A DNA stretch of 64,000 nt, from contig CAZPWT010000071.1 in the NCBI GenBank assembly GCA_964590435.1, positions 1-64,000 on the forward strand, written 5' to 3'. This DNA comes from WSZJ01 sp964590435. GTDB lineage: Bacteria; Planctomycetota; MHYJ01; WSZJ01. This document shows positions 10,001-16,590 of this stretch, in pieces. How positions within the stretch are numbered: the first letter of the stretch is position 1; each line of letters opens with the position of its first letter. A model generated the notes under the pieces. The model was not told where the DNA came from. It saw only the letters and a list, made by a program, of their open reading frames with translations, and made no database searches. A program made the translations under genes and the position numbers.

Positions 10001-10402
10001 GCGCTTCGCGGCGCGCTCCCCGGGGAGACCGACGCGCCGGCGAGGATCCGGATCCTCGCCGCCCTCGCGCGCCTCGACGACGCCGGCGCGATCGCGGAGG
10101 TCCGCTCGGCCGCCGCCTCGCCGGACCCCGACACCCGCCTCGCCGCCACCCGCGCGCTCGCCTTCTGCCCGACCCGCGCCGCCGCCTCCATCCTCGCTTC
10201 CCTCACCGACGACCCCGACGCGGCGGTGAGGCTGGAAGCGTACCAGGAGCTGTCCGTGATGACGCAGCGCGTCAATATTCCCGCGGCCCCGCCGTTCACC
10301 AGGGCCGCGGAGTGGCGGGCGTGGCTGGACGCGAATCCCGCGGCGCCGCTCGCGGACCCGCCGGCCCTGGAACCGCAGCAGGGCATCTGGTACGAGTTCT
10401 GA
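7070..10402 (+). CDS. Secreted HEAT-repeat-like protein, second of two tandem paralogs
   Basis: A 1110-residue exported protein. I place the start at GTG 7070, giving MRRALLALLVTSSLAAGED, a signal peptide matching that of the upstream paralog. An in-frame GTG at 7049 would add seven residues lying over the -10 element. The body is helical-repeat sequence with no catalytic motif. Shared with the upstream gene are RRWDPD/E near residue 75, WAVR, a GEPGLLPI block, and near the C-terminus GDEIALDAVAPRLGPDALP and W-x-x-W-L-x-A-N-P. Only 30 bases separate the two genes. Function unknown; the pair may act as a heterodimeric scaffold. Confidence 0.8.
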   Translation: MRRALLALLVTSSLAAGEDWDARCREAAAGTPPARRVAIEELRRGGPEAGEALARAAGSADPDLASLAELLLAARRWDPDARMADIEPLRLLDRAPRAGVMDAVTAFGNAGACRCGAVVARILEARPRDERPALLSILSRSPARDPGWAEVATAMLTDDSPETRRAALGVIRIHGNWHHGAALRAEIARETDAETAALAWTTLVDIARGPEDLPPLPEDPILYHAVLGMMAGNGERPRMVRRAWEAWGRRPGSAAPATFAYDPPRLVRLAGMPALERAVEASDGVGELGPGEMQALARSGKAPLRGAAHYHGADSANTFVRLGALLEDPDERVRNRAQEVLADTFEIWSDQSHEDQREKFRRLSLAVRMALDIPLGISTAGETAWAVRVILEAGKAVGPMARLAVTLLSEMGADGFDALLELEQDPDLGAAASNARRAIALGLDGNGLDFEEGLDSRPWLDWFPTRIDWNPWRPFAESPDEEDRWFAASLLTNVWDLLEHREETRRIARRLLEDGNADISSAARQFLLWRHSVDLPEEDTLRPGEAWVRERGYVLERLRASADALAPLDADTARAIFDRGDRALVLKASHAGRFASDDLRDLIRAAGEPGLLPILLRELSEGSVTNWPVWSAQMASCGADGCRLLAAVARTADSQVRAAAIGALLANPWGFEAAALPLEELSALEGEEWEAALFGAMAAGGLAWREDPLPRRTADAIARAILRLADLTVAGDRALPLVRTLGRKSLRDASPALLLDLSSRPALAEAAVASRAWIGPVRGLHERAFRAASWMRGTATDLLPGNHLELVRCAVLAWVESGSWRELPEPYRIGSSWQEIVVALLDEAARNEEHREAILDAVGRVRQYAYDQAPAAAVPSVRFSPAPPPPSFEGRSEQERAEDASLFAGNPDTFTFERLCSAAFRGATGDEIALDAVAPRLGPDALPQLVPLLGRRDSRLRMTAASAIARAAGPARGFALAALRGALPGETDAPARIRILAALARLDDAGAIAEVRSAAASPDPDTRLAATRALAFCPTRAAASILASLTDDPDAAVRLEAYQELSVMTQRVNIPAAPPFTRAAEWRAWLDANPAAPLADPPALEPQQGIWYEF

Positions 10403-10458
10403 CCCGGCCCGGAGGTTGACGCCGGGCCTCCCGCGCCGCAAACTCGCCCGGCACAGGC

Positions 10459-10728
10459 ATGAACAAGGCCAACCTCTGCGAAGCGCTGTCCCGGGACCTC
10501 CGCTGCTCGAAGGCCGGGGCGGAGCGCGCCCTGAACGCCGTCCTGTCGAACATCCTCAAGGGCCTCCGGGCGGGGGGCGAGGTCGCGCTCGTCGGGTTCG
10601 GGACCTTCCGCGTCCGGACCGTCCGGCCCCGCGCCGTCGTCAACCCGCGGACCGGCGCCAGGACCCGCACCCGCGCCGGCCGCACCGTCCGCTTCCGTCC
10701 CGGCAAAGGCCTCCGTGAAAGCGTGTGA
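10459..10728 (+). CDS. HU/IHF-family histone-like DNA-binding protein
   Basis: An 89-residue nucleoid protein that bends or wraps DNA as a dimer. The family signature is clear: MNKANLCEAL start, GFGTFRVRTVRPRAVVNPRTG at the base of the DNA-binding arm, and a basic tail. It is Arg-rich and Lys-poor compared with Escherichia coli HU, as expected at this GC content. Whether it behaves as HU or as a sequence-selective IHF cannot be told from sequence. It stands alone between unrelated genes. Confidence 0.92.
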   Translation: MNKANLCEALSRDLRCSKAGAERALNAVLSNILKGLRAGGEVALVGFGTFRVRTVRPRAVVNPRTGARTRTRAGRTVRFRPGKGLRESV

Positions 10729-10745
10729 CTCCCCGCCCGACCATT

Positions 10746-10751
10746 TATAGT
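10746..10751 (+). promoter_or_regulatory. TATAGT -10-like element upstream of the acyl-CoA dehydrogenase
   Basis: TATAGT lies 30 bases before the ATG at 10782, inside a rare AT-rich patch. A GGAAGGGG ribosome binding site sits between the two, so here a short conventional leader is likely. Confidence 0.4.
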
Positions 10752-10781
10752 TAAGGCCATTCACCAAGGAAGGGGCACCCC

Positions 10782-11954
10782 ATGACCGCGCCGTTCCAGG
10801 GCGTCGACTTCTACCAGCTCGACGAACTTCTGACCGAGGAAGAACGCGCCGTCCGCGACACCGTCCGCGACTGGGTGTCGCGGCGCTTCATCCCCATCAT
10901 CGAGAAGCACAACCGCGAGGCGACGTTCCCGAACCACCTGATCCCGGAGATGGCGGAGCTGGGGCTGCTGGGGGCGCCGATCCAGGGGTACGACTGCGCG
11001 GGAATGAACGCGACGGCGTACGGGCTGATCCTGCAGGAGCTGGAGCGCGGGGACTCGGGACTGCGCTCGTTCGCGAGCGTGCAGACGTCGCTCTGCATGT
11101 GGCCGATCTGGCAGTACGGGTCGGAGGAGCAGCGCAAGAAGTGGCTTCCGCCGATGGCTCACGGGAAGAAGCTCGGGTGTTTCGGGCTGACGGAGCCGGA
11201 CCACGGCTCGAACCCGGGCGGGATGATCACGCGTGCGAAGAAGAAGGGGAACAAGTGGGTCCTGAACGGCGCGAAGATGTGGATCACCAACGCGACGGTG
11301 GCGGACGTGGCGATCGTGTGGGCGAAGGACGACGAGAACGTGATCCGGGGGTTCCTGGTGGAGAAGGGGACGCCGGGGTACACGACGAAGGAGACGCACA
11401 ACAAATGGAGCCTGCGGGCGTCGGTGACGGGCGAGCTGATCTTCAGCGACTGCGCGATCCCGGAGGAGAACATCTTCCCCGGAGTGAAGGGGATCAAGGG
11501 GCCGCTCTCGTGCCTGACGCAGGCGCGGTACGGGATCGCGTGGGGGGCGGTCGGGTCGGCGATGGCGTGCTATGACGCGAGCGTGAACTACGCGAAGACG
11601 CGGATCCAGTTCGACAAGCCGATCGGCGCGTTCCAGCTGAACCAGGAGAAGCTGGCTTACATGCTGACGGAGATCACGAAGGCCCAGTGCCTGTGTCTGA
11701 GGCTCGCGCAGCTCAAGGACAAGAAGGCGCTGAAGCCGGAGCAGGTGTCGCTGGCGAAGCGGAACAACGTGGAGATCGCGTTGAACATCGCGCGGATCGC
11801 GAGGGACCTGCACGGGGCGAACGGGATCACGGACGAGTACCCGGTGATCCGGCACATGATGAACCTCGAGAGCGTGAAGACGTACGAGGGGACGCACGAC
11901 ATCCACACGCTGGTGCTCGGGCAGGCGGCGACGGGGCTGGCGGCGTACAGCTAG
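10782..11954 (+). CDS. gcdH: Glutaryl-CoA dehydrogenase-type acyl-CoA dehydrogenase
   Basis: A 390-residue FAD enzyme of the acyl-CoA dehydrogenase superfamily. Residues LGCFGLTEPDHGSNPGGM match the substrate/FAD loop. The C-terminal TYEGTHDIHTLVLGQA carries the catalytic glutamate in the context typical of glutaryl-CoA dehydrogenase, which converts glutaryl-CoA to crotonyl-CoA and CO2 in lysine, tryptophan and benzoate breakdown. SLRAS, ARYGIAWG and LKRNN-like blocks also match that subfamily. The ATG follows AAGGAAGGGG. No partner gene (electron-transfer flavoprotein, CoA transferase) is adjacent, so the exact substrate is inferred from family similarity. Confidence 0.85.
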   Translation: MTAPFQGVDFYQLDELLTEEERAVRDTVRDWVSRRFIPIIEKHNREATFPNHLIPEMAELGLLGAPIQGYDCAGMNATAYGLILQELERGDSGLRSFASVQTSLCMWPIWQYGSEEQRKKWLPPMAHGKKLGCFGLTEPDHGSNPGGMITRAKKKGNKWVLNGAKMWITNATVADVAIVWAKDDENVIRGFLVEKGTPGYTTKETHNKWSLRASVTGELIFSDCAIPEENIFPGVKGIKGPLSCLTQARYGIAWGAVGSAMACYDASVNYAKTRIQFDKPIGAFQLNQEKLAYMLTEITKAQCLCLRLAQLKDKKALKPEQVSLAKRNNVEIALNIARIARDLHGANGITDEYPVIRHMMNLESVKTYEGTHDIHTLVLGQAATGLAAYS

Positions 11955-11966
11955 TTGGGGGTTGGG

Positions 11967-12162
11967 GGTTCCGGAAGTTGAGTTCCGAGTTCCGAGTTCT
12001 GACTTCCGGGTTCGGTCCGGGGTTACGGGTGGTTCGTGAGTCGGGTTGAGGGTCGTCGCGCACCGCAACTCCGACCAGGAACTCCCCAACCACCCCAGAC
12101 CCATAACTCCGGACCGAACCCGGAAGTCAGAACTCGGAACTCGGAACCCAACATCCGGAACC
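11967..12162. repeat. 54-bp near-perfect inverted repeat built of heptad units
   Basis: The left arm is 11967-12020 and the right arm 12109-12162. They are reverse complements with two mismatches, separated by 88 bases, and imperfect pairing extends inward about ten more bases. Each arm consists of seven-base units (gttccga, gttccga, gttctga, cttccgg), and the seven-base rhythm begins right after the gcdH stop. RNA from either strand would form a very long hairpin, so it could end transcription of gcdH. It could also be a mobile palindromic element. It is non-coding in all frames as far as I can see. Confidence 0.85.
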
Positions 12163-12219
12163 CAGAACCCCAAACTCAAGCCGGCACCCCCGCCGTCCCG
12201 ATAACCCCCACGGACAACA

Positions 12220-12579
12220 ATGCTCCCTTTTCCCGAAACCGCCTGGTCCCTGTCCTGCGCCGCCCTCGGCGCCGGCCTCGCTATTTTCCTCTCCGCCACC
12301 GTCCTCGCCGGCGAAGCGGCCCGGCGCGAAGCCCTTCAGCTCTACCGCCGCCTGCTCATCGAAAAGAGCCTGCGGGATCTGCTGCCGACGACGCGGCCGG
12401 CATGGGAAGCCGCCGCCCGCTACGCCGGCCAGCTCACCGAGATGGACGAGGCCCGCGCGGCCGATCTCCTCCGCCGCGCCGCCGACGCTTCGCGCCGCAA
12501 GGCCGACCGGCTGGAAGCCGTGCGCCGTGCGCTGGCGGAACTGGACCGGCCGGCCGCGAAGGCGCAGGGCGCGGCCTAG
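12220..12579 (+). CDS. Small membrane-anchored protein of unknown function
   Basis: A 119-residue protein not recognised from any family. Residues about 8-30 form one hydrophobic membrane segment. The rest is charged, Ala/Arg/Leu-rich and predicted helical, possibly coiled-coil. The ATG at 12220 has no clear ribosome binding site. The stop codon TAG shares the palindrome CTAG with the stop of the convergent rpiB gene. Support comes from the membrane-plus-helix architecture and the lack of a better candidate on the other strand before rpiB ends. It could be spurious. Confidence 0.5.
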   Translation: MLPFPETAWSLSCAALGAGLAIFLSATVLAGEAARREALQLYRRLLIEKSLRDLLPTTRPAWEAAARYAGQLTEMDEARAADLLRRAADASRRKADRLEAVRRALAELDRPAAKAQGAA

Positions 12580-13022
12580 CCGCAGGTTTTCTCGTACGCG
12601 GCGATCTTGCCGACGCGCCGCTCGTGGCGCCCGCCGTCGAACGGCGTCTCGATCCAGATTTTCGCGATGTCCTTGATCCGCTCCTCGGCCAGGACGCGCG
12701 CCCCCATCACCAGGACGTTCGCGTCGTTGTGGCGCCGGCTCATCTCGGCCGTGAACGCGTCGTGCACCAGCGCGGCGCGGATCCCGTGCACCTTGTTCGC
12801 CGCGATCGCCGACCCGATCCCCGTGCCGCACAGGATCACGCCGCGCTCCGCCGCCCCCTTCGCCACGCGCTCCGCCACCGCGAACGAAAAGTCCGTGTAA
12901 TCGCAGGACTCCTCCGACTTCGTCCCCACGTCCTCCACCACGTGCCCCGCCGACGCCAGCGACGCCTTCAGCGCTTCCTTCGCGCGATACCCAGCGTGGT
13001 CCGACCCCAGTGCGATTCTCAT
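12576..13022 (-). CDS. rpiB: Ribose-5-phosphate isomerase B
   Basis: A 148-residue RpiB/LacAB-family sugar-phosphate isomerase converting ribose-5-phosphate and ribulose-5-phosphate in the pentose phosphate pathway. Typical motifs are the N-terminal MRIALGSDHAGYRAKE, the catalytic cysteine in GVILCGTGIGSAIAANK, and HNDANVLVMGAR. The start ATG overlaps the stop of the upstream fusion gene by four bases, indicating translational coupling. In Bacillus subtilis the rpiB homologue ywlF likewise follows ywlC and ywlE, so the linkage is conserved. Confidence 0.93.
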   Translation of the reverse strand: MRIALGSDHAGYRAKEALKASLASAGHVVEDVGTKSEESCDYTDFSFAVAERVAKGAAERGVILCGTGIGSAIAANKVHGIRAALVHDAFTAEMSRRHNDANVLVMGARVLAEERIKDIAKIWIETPFDGGRHERRVGKIAAYEKTCG

Positions 13023-14080
13023 AGCGATTTCACCACTCCCTCTATGGCCTTCCGGATCTGTTTCGCCGCCGCACGGTACGCCTCGACGCCGGCCCCCACG
13101 GGGTCCTCGATGTCGCGCGCCGCATCCAGCCGGCGCGAACGCCCCGCCGCTTCGGGCGCCATCTCGATGATGCGCGACAAATGCGACCGCGTCATCGCAA
13201 ATACATGGTCCGCTTCCCGCACCATCTCCTGCGTCAGCGGCCGCGACCGCCGGTCCCTCACCTTGCACCCCATCTCGTGCAGCACCTGCGCCGCGTCGTC
13301 GGCCATGGGGGCGCCCGCCGAAGCGCCGGCGCCGGCGGACTCGACGACCCAGCCCTTTTCCTCGACCTTGTCCTCGCTCACCCCGAGCCGCAACGCCAGC
13401 GCACGCCGCATCAGCGCTTCCGCCATCGGCGACCGGCAGGTGTTGCCGGTGCAGACGAAGAGGATGCGGCTGCGGCAGACCTCTTCGATTTCGGCGCGCG
13501 GGATGACGCCTTCGCGCGCGGTGCGGCAGCCCTTGTCGTCGACCTCGACGACGGAGGACTGGCGCGCGGCGCGGGCGGGGCCGCCGTCGACGACCGCGTC
13601 GATGCGTCCGCCGAAATGGCGGAGGATGGAAGCGGCGTCGTTCATGGGCGGGGATTCGGCGGCGTTGACGCTGGTGGCGATGACGGGGACGGCGGCGAGT
13701 TTGATCAGTTCGCGGGCGATCTCGTCGGCGGGAACGCGGAACCCGCGGGTTTCGCCGTCGGCGCAGCGGAGGACGAGGGTCAGGGGGCCGGGCCAGAAGC
13801 GGCGCGTGAGCCGGCGGACGACGGGCGGCACGGCGCGGATCCAGCGATCGAGTTCGAAGGCGTGGCCGAGGTGAAGAGTCAGGCGCCGGTCTGCGGGGCT
13901 CTGGGTGACCTCGAGGAGGCGCGTGACGCTCGCGCCGCGGTCCGCGTTGGTGCCGAGCCCGTACACCGTCTCCGTCGGGAAGGCGACGAGCCCGCCGGCC
14001 GCCAGAATGCGCGCCGGCTCCGCGATGGCGTCCGGCTTGAAGACGGCCCGGGAAAGCGAAAACACACGCGTGTCGGACAT
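13019..14080 (-). CDS. TsaC/Sua5-like domain fused to a YwlE-type arginine phosphatase
   Basis: A 353-residue two-domain protein. Residues about 10-195 match the YrdC/Sua5 fold (FPTETVYGLGT, FWPGPLTLVL, ATSVNAAES), which makes threonylcarbamoyl-AMP for the t6A tRNA modification. However, the KxR pair of the usual K-x-R-P motif is T59 and S61 here, so nucleotide binding is doubtful. From about residue 205 comes a low-molecular-weight phosphatase domain: P-loop C210-TGNTCR-S217 and a C-terminal DIEDP acid loop. Thr214 in the P-loop is the residue that marks protein-arginine phosphatases such as Bacillus YwlE. In Bacillus the two are separate neighbours (ywlC, ywlE). I chose the ATG at 14080, six bases after a TAGAAT, over a GTG at 14086. 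Confidence 0.88.
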   Translation of the reverse strand: MSDTRVFSLSRAVFKPDAIAEPARILAAGGLVAFPTETVYGLGTNADRGASVTRLLEVTQSPADRRLTLHLGHAFELDRWIRAVPPVVRRLTRRFWPGPLTLVLRCADGETRGFRVPADEIARELIKLAAVPVIATSVNAAESPPMNDAASILRHFGGRIDAVVDGGPARAARQSSVVEVDDKGCRTAREGVIPRAEIEEVCRSRILFVCTGNTCRSPMAEALMRRALALRLGVSEDKVEEKGWVVESAGAGASAGAPMADDAAQVLHEMGCKVRDRRSRPLTQEMVREADHVFAMTRSHLSRIIEMAPEAAGRSRRLDAARDIEDPVGAGVEAYRAAAKQIRKAIEGVVKSL

Positions 14081-14086
14081 GGCCAC

Positions 14087-14092
14087 ATTCTA
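14087..14092 (-). promoter_or_regulatory. TAGAAT -10-like element before the TsaC-phosphatase gene
   Basis: On the minus strand TAGAAT ends six bases before the ATG at 14080, another near-leaderless arrangement. This placement also argues against the GTG at 14086 as start. Confidence 0.45.
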
Positions 14093-14161
14093 AGGGGACG
14101 AGGGGCCCGGGCGAGCGAAATGCCCCGAACCTCTCCCCTTTCCTTGCCCCCGCGGACCGCC

Positions 14162-14167
14162 TAGAAT
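14162..14167 (+). promoter_or_regulatory. TAGAAT -10-like element before the haem/siroheme operon
   Basis: TAGAAT lies 16 bases before the ATG at 14184. It is divergent from the minus-strand TAGAAT at 14087-14092, so the 103-base gap holds two promoters facing away from each other. Confidence 0.45.
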
Positions 14168-14183
14168 CGCCGGCTTCACACCA

Positions 14184-14750
14184 ATGCCCCTCAACACGCT
14201 CTACCCCGTCTTCCTTAACCTCTCCGGCCGGCCGGTCGTCGTCATCGGCGGCGGGCGGGTGGCGCTGCGCAAGGTGCGCGCCCTGGTCCGGGCCGGGGCG
14301 GTCATCACCGTCGTCGCGCCGAAATTCGCCCGCGGCTTCGAGAAACTCCCCGTCGGCTGCGTGAACGAGCCCTGGCGCCCTTCCCACCTCCGCGGCGCCG
14401 CCGTCGCCTTCGCCGCCAGCGACGACCGCGCCGTCAACGCCACGGTCGCGCACGTCTGCCGCGCCAAGGGCATCCTCGCGAACATCTGCGACGATCCCGG
14501 TGCCTGCGACTTCCACGTCCCTGCGGCCGTCCGTGACGGCTCCGTCGCCGTGGCCGTCTCCACGGCGGGCACCGCCCCGGCGGTCGGAGTGATCCTCAAG
14601 AAGAAGATCCGGGGCCTCCTCGCGAAGGGCTGGGCGGCGCGGGCCGCGGCGTCCGCGCGCAAGCGGGCACAACTTCGGGCCTCGGGGACTCCGCCGGCGG
14701 CCCGGCGGCGCGCCCTTCGCGCCCTGGCTCGCCATGGGAGCGGACGCTGA
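14184..14750 (+). CDS. Precorrin-2 dehydrogenase/sirohydrochlorin ferrochelatase-like protein
   Basis: A 188-residue protein matching the N-terminal half of CysG and yeast Met8. Such enzymes use NAD to oxidise precorrin-2 and may insert iron to finish siroheme. VVVIGGGRVALRKVRAL is the NAD-binding Rossmann start. FAASDDRAVN holds the acidic residues corresponding to the shared catalytic region. NICDDPGACDFHVPA and AVSTAGTAPAVG complete the family signature. The Arg-rich C-terminus is poorly conserved. It starts a four-gene tetrapyrrole operon and its stop overlaps the next start (TGATG). Confidence 0.85.
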   Translation: MPLNTLYPVFLNLSGRPVVVIGGGRVALRKVRALVRAGAVITVVAPKFARGFEKLPVGCVNEPWRPSHLRGAAVAFAASDDRAVNATVAHVCRAKGILANICDDPGACDFHVPAAVRDGSVAVAVSTAGTAPAVGVILKKKIRGLLAKGWAARAAASARKRAQLRASGTPPAARRRALRALARHGSGR

Positions 14751-15574
14751 TGGGCTCCTACACCACCCTCGAAATGGTGCTCTTCTGGTTCGGCCTGATC
14801 GCGTACACGACCGCGGGGGCGACAGCGCTCGCCGCCCTCCTCGCCCGTCGCGACGAACTCCCCCACTTCCTCCGGATCTTCACCGTCCTCGGGGTCGTGG
14901 CGCACGGCGCCTTCCTGTTCGCGGCCGCCGCCCGGACCCACGCGTGCCCGATGTTCCACCTGTTCGAAGCCTGCGTTTTCGCCTCCGCCCTCGCCGCCGT
15001 CGCGGCGCTCGCGGCCGACGTGAAGTTCGAGATGCCCGCGGTGACCGCGGCCGTCTCCCCGCTCGCGGTCGGCCTCGCCGTCGTGCCGTACATCCAGAAC
15101 ATCCTCGCCACACCGTCCAGCGTCCCCGTCAGCACGCTCACGCCGTTCCACCTCGCCAGCACCGCGCTCGCGTACTCCGCGTTCCTGCTCGCCTTCGTCA
15201 CCGGCATCCTGTACCTGGTCCAGGAACGGCAGCTCAAGCGCCGCTCCGCCGGCCCCCTCCTCTCCGCCCTTCCCTCCCTCGAGGCCTGCAACGCGGTCAA
15301 CCTGAGCTCCGTCCTCGCCGGGTTCGTCCTCCTCACCGTCGGGCTCGTCTTCGGGTTCGTCCGGGCCCACCGGATCGAAAACGCCTCCATGGCCGACGGC
15401 CAGGTCATCGGCGGCGTCATCACCTGGATCTGCTACGGCGGCCTCGTCGGTATGCGCTTCACCCGCGGCTACCACGGACGCCCCGCCGCACGCATGTCCA
15501 TCTGGTCGTTCCTCATCGCCGCCTTCACCCTCTTCGGCGCCACACTCCTCGGCACGGGAGTCCACCACCCGTGA
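14750..15574 (+). CDS. CcsA/HemX-like integral membrane protein
   Basis: A 274-residue membrane protein with about eight hydrophobic segments, of the cytochrome c assembly (CcsA/CcmC/HemX) superfamily. HemX-like members next to hemA are thought to influence glutamyl-tRNA reductase level or haem handling; CcsA members present haem for cytochrome c maturation. The usual tryptophan-rich haem loop is not obvious, which leans towards HemX. The ATG at 14750 overlaps the preceding stop, with GGGAGCGG upstream, and its stop overlaps the hemA GTG. Confidence 0.8.
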   Translation: MGSYTTLEMVLFWFGLIAYTTAGATALAALLARRDELPHFLRIFTVLGVVAHGAFLFAAAARTHACPMFHLFEACVFASALAAVAALAADVKFEMPAVTAAVSPLAVGLAVVPYIQNILATPSSVPVSTLTPFHLASTALAYSAFLLAFVTGILYLVQERQLKRRSAGPLLSALPSLEACNAVNLSSVLAGFVLLTVGLVFGFVRAHRIENASMADGQVIGGVITWICYGGLVGMRFTRGYHGRPAARMSIWSFLIAAFTLFGATLLGTGVHHP

Positions 15575-16590
15575 GCCAGGTCCAGGTCGTCGGCCTCAAC
15601 CATCGCAACGCCCCCGTCGAGGTGCGCGAGAAGGTCGCCGTGCCGGCGGGGGAAGCGGCGCGGTTCCTCTCGGACCTGCGGGCGCGGCCGATCGTCGAGG
15701 AAGCGCTGCTGATCTCGACGTGCAACCGCGTCGAAGCGTGGATGACGGGGAACCCGGAGGACGGCCTGCGGCACGCGGTGGCCCTCATCGCCACGCGCGG
15801 AGGCATCGCCCCCGATTCACTGCGCCCGTTCGTCTACGACCTCCGCGGCGAGCAGGCCGTGTCGCACCTCTTTGCCGTCGCCTCCTCGCTCGACAGCATG
15901 GTCGTCGGCGAGACGCAGATCCTGGCGCAGGTGAAGGACGCGTACAGGGTGGCGACGGAAGCCGGCGTGGTCGGGAAGACGTTCCACATGCTGTTCCAGA
16001 AGGCGTTCAACGTGGCCAAGGCGGTGCACACGCAGACGAAGATCGCGGAGGGGAAACTCTCGGTCGCCAGCGTCGCGGTGGAACTGGCCGAAAGGGTGTT
16101 CCGGCAGCTGAAGCAGAAGCGGGTGCTGGTGCTGGGCGCCGGCGAAACGGGGGAACTCACCGCGCAATGCCTCAAGGACCGCGGCGTGTCGCTGATGGCC
16201 ATCGCCAACCGGACCGAGCAGCGCGCCGCCGCCGTCGCGGGCCGGCTCGGCGCGACGCCCGTCGCGCTCGAGGCCCTTCCGAAGTCCATCGCCGAGTCCG
16301 ACATCGTCGTCGCCTGCGCTTCCGTCGACAAGCCGCTCATCACCGCGGCGATGCTGAAGGACGCGATGACGGCGCGGGAAGGGCGGCCGATGTTCGTGGT
16401 GGACATCGGGGTGCCGCGCAACGTGGAGGACGCGGCGGAGAAGATCCCGGACCTGTACGTGTACAACATCGACGACCTCAAGGGCGTCGTGGACCGCAAC
16501 ATGACGGCGCGGCGCGGGAAGCTCGATGAGGGGCGGAGGCTGGTGGAAGAGGAGGCGCGGGCGTGGACCACGTCGCAGCTCGGGACATGA
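15571..16590 (+). CDS. hemA: Glutamyl-tRNA reductase, short C-terminus
   Basis: First committed enzyme of C5 tetrapyrrole synthesis, reducing Glu-tRNA to glutamate-1-semialdehyde. The catalytic cysteine is C51 in STCNRVEAW. GLNHRNAPVEVREK and SLDSMVVGETQILAQVK are family hallmarks, and VLVLGAGETGELTA binds NADPH. The protein has 339 residues against roughly 400-460 usually, and ends shortly after VDIGVPRNVEDAAEK and the first linker helix. Most of the C-terminal dimerisation domain is therefore missing; chlamydial enzymes are similarly short. The GTG start overlaps the preceding stop (GTGA). The stop overlaps hemC. Confidence 0.92.
   Translation: MSQVQVVGLNHRNAPVEVREKVAVPAGEAARFLSDLRARPIVEEALLISTCNRVEAWMTGNPEDGLRHAVALIATRGGIAPDSLRPFVYDLRGEQAVSHLFAVASSLDSMVVGETQILAQVKDAYRVATEAGVVGKTFHMLFQKAFNVAKAVHTQTKIAEGKLSVASVAVELAERVFRQLKQKRVLVLGAGETGELTAQCLKDRGVSLMAIANRTEQRAAAVAGRLGATPVALEALPKSIAESDIVVACASVDKPLITAAMLKDAMTAREGRPMFVVDIGVPRNVEDAAEKIPDLYVYNIDDLKGVVDRNMTARRGKLDEGRRLVEEEARAWTTSQLGT

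Noticed and set aside
16563..16586. GTG 16563 as start of hemC
   Set aside because: It adds eight non-conserved residues; ATG 16587 overlaps the hemA stop and begins with the family motif.
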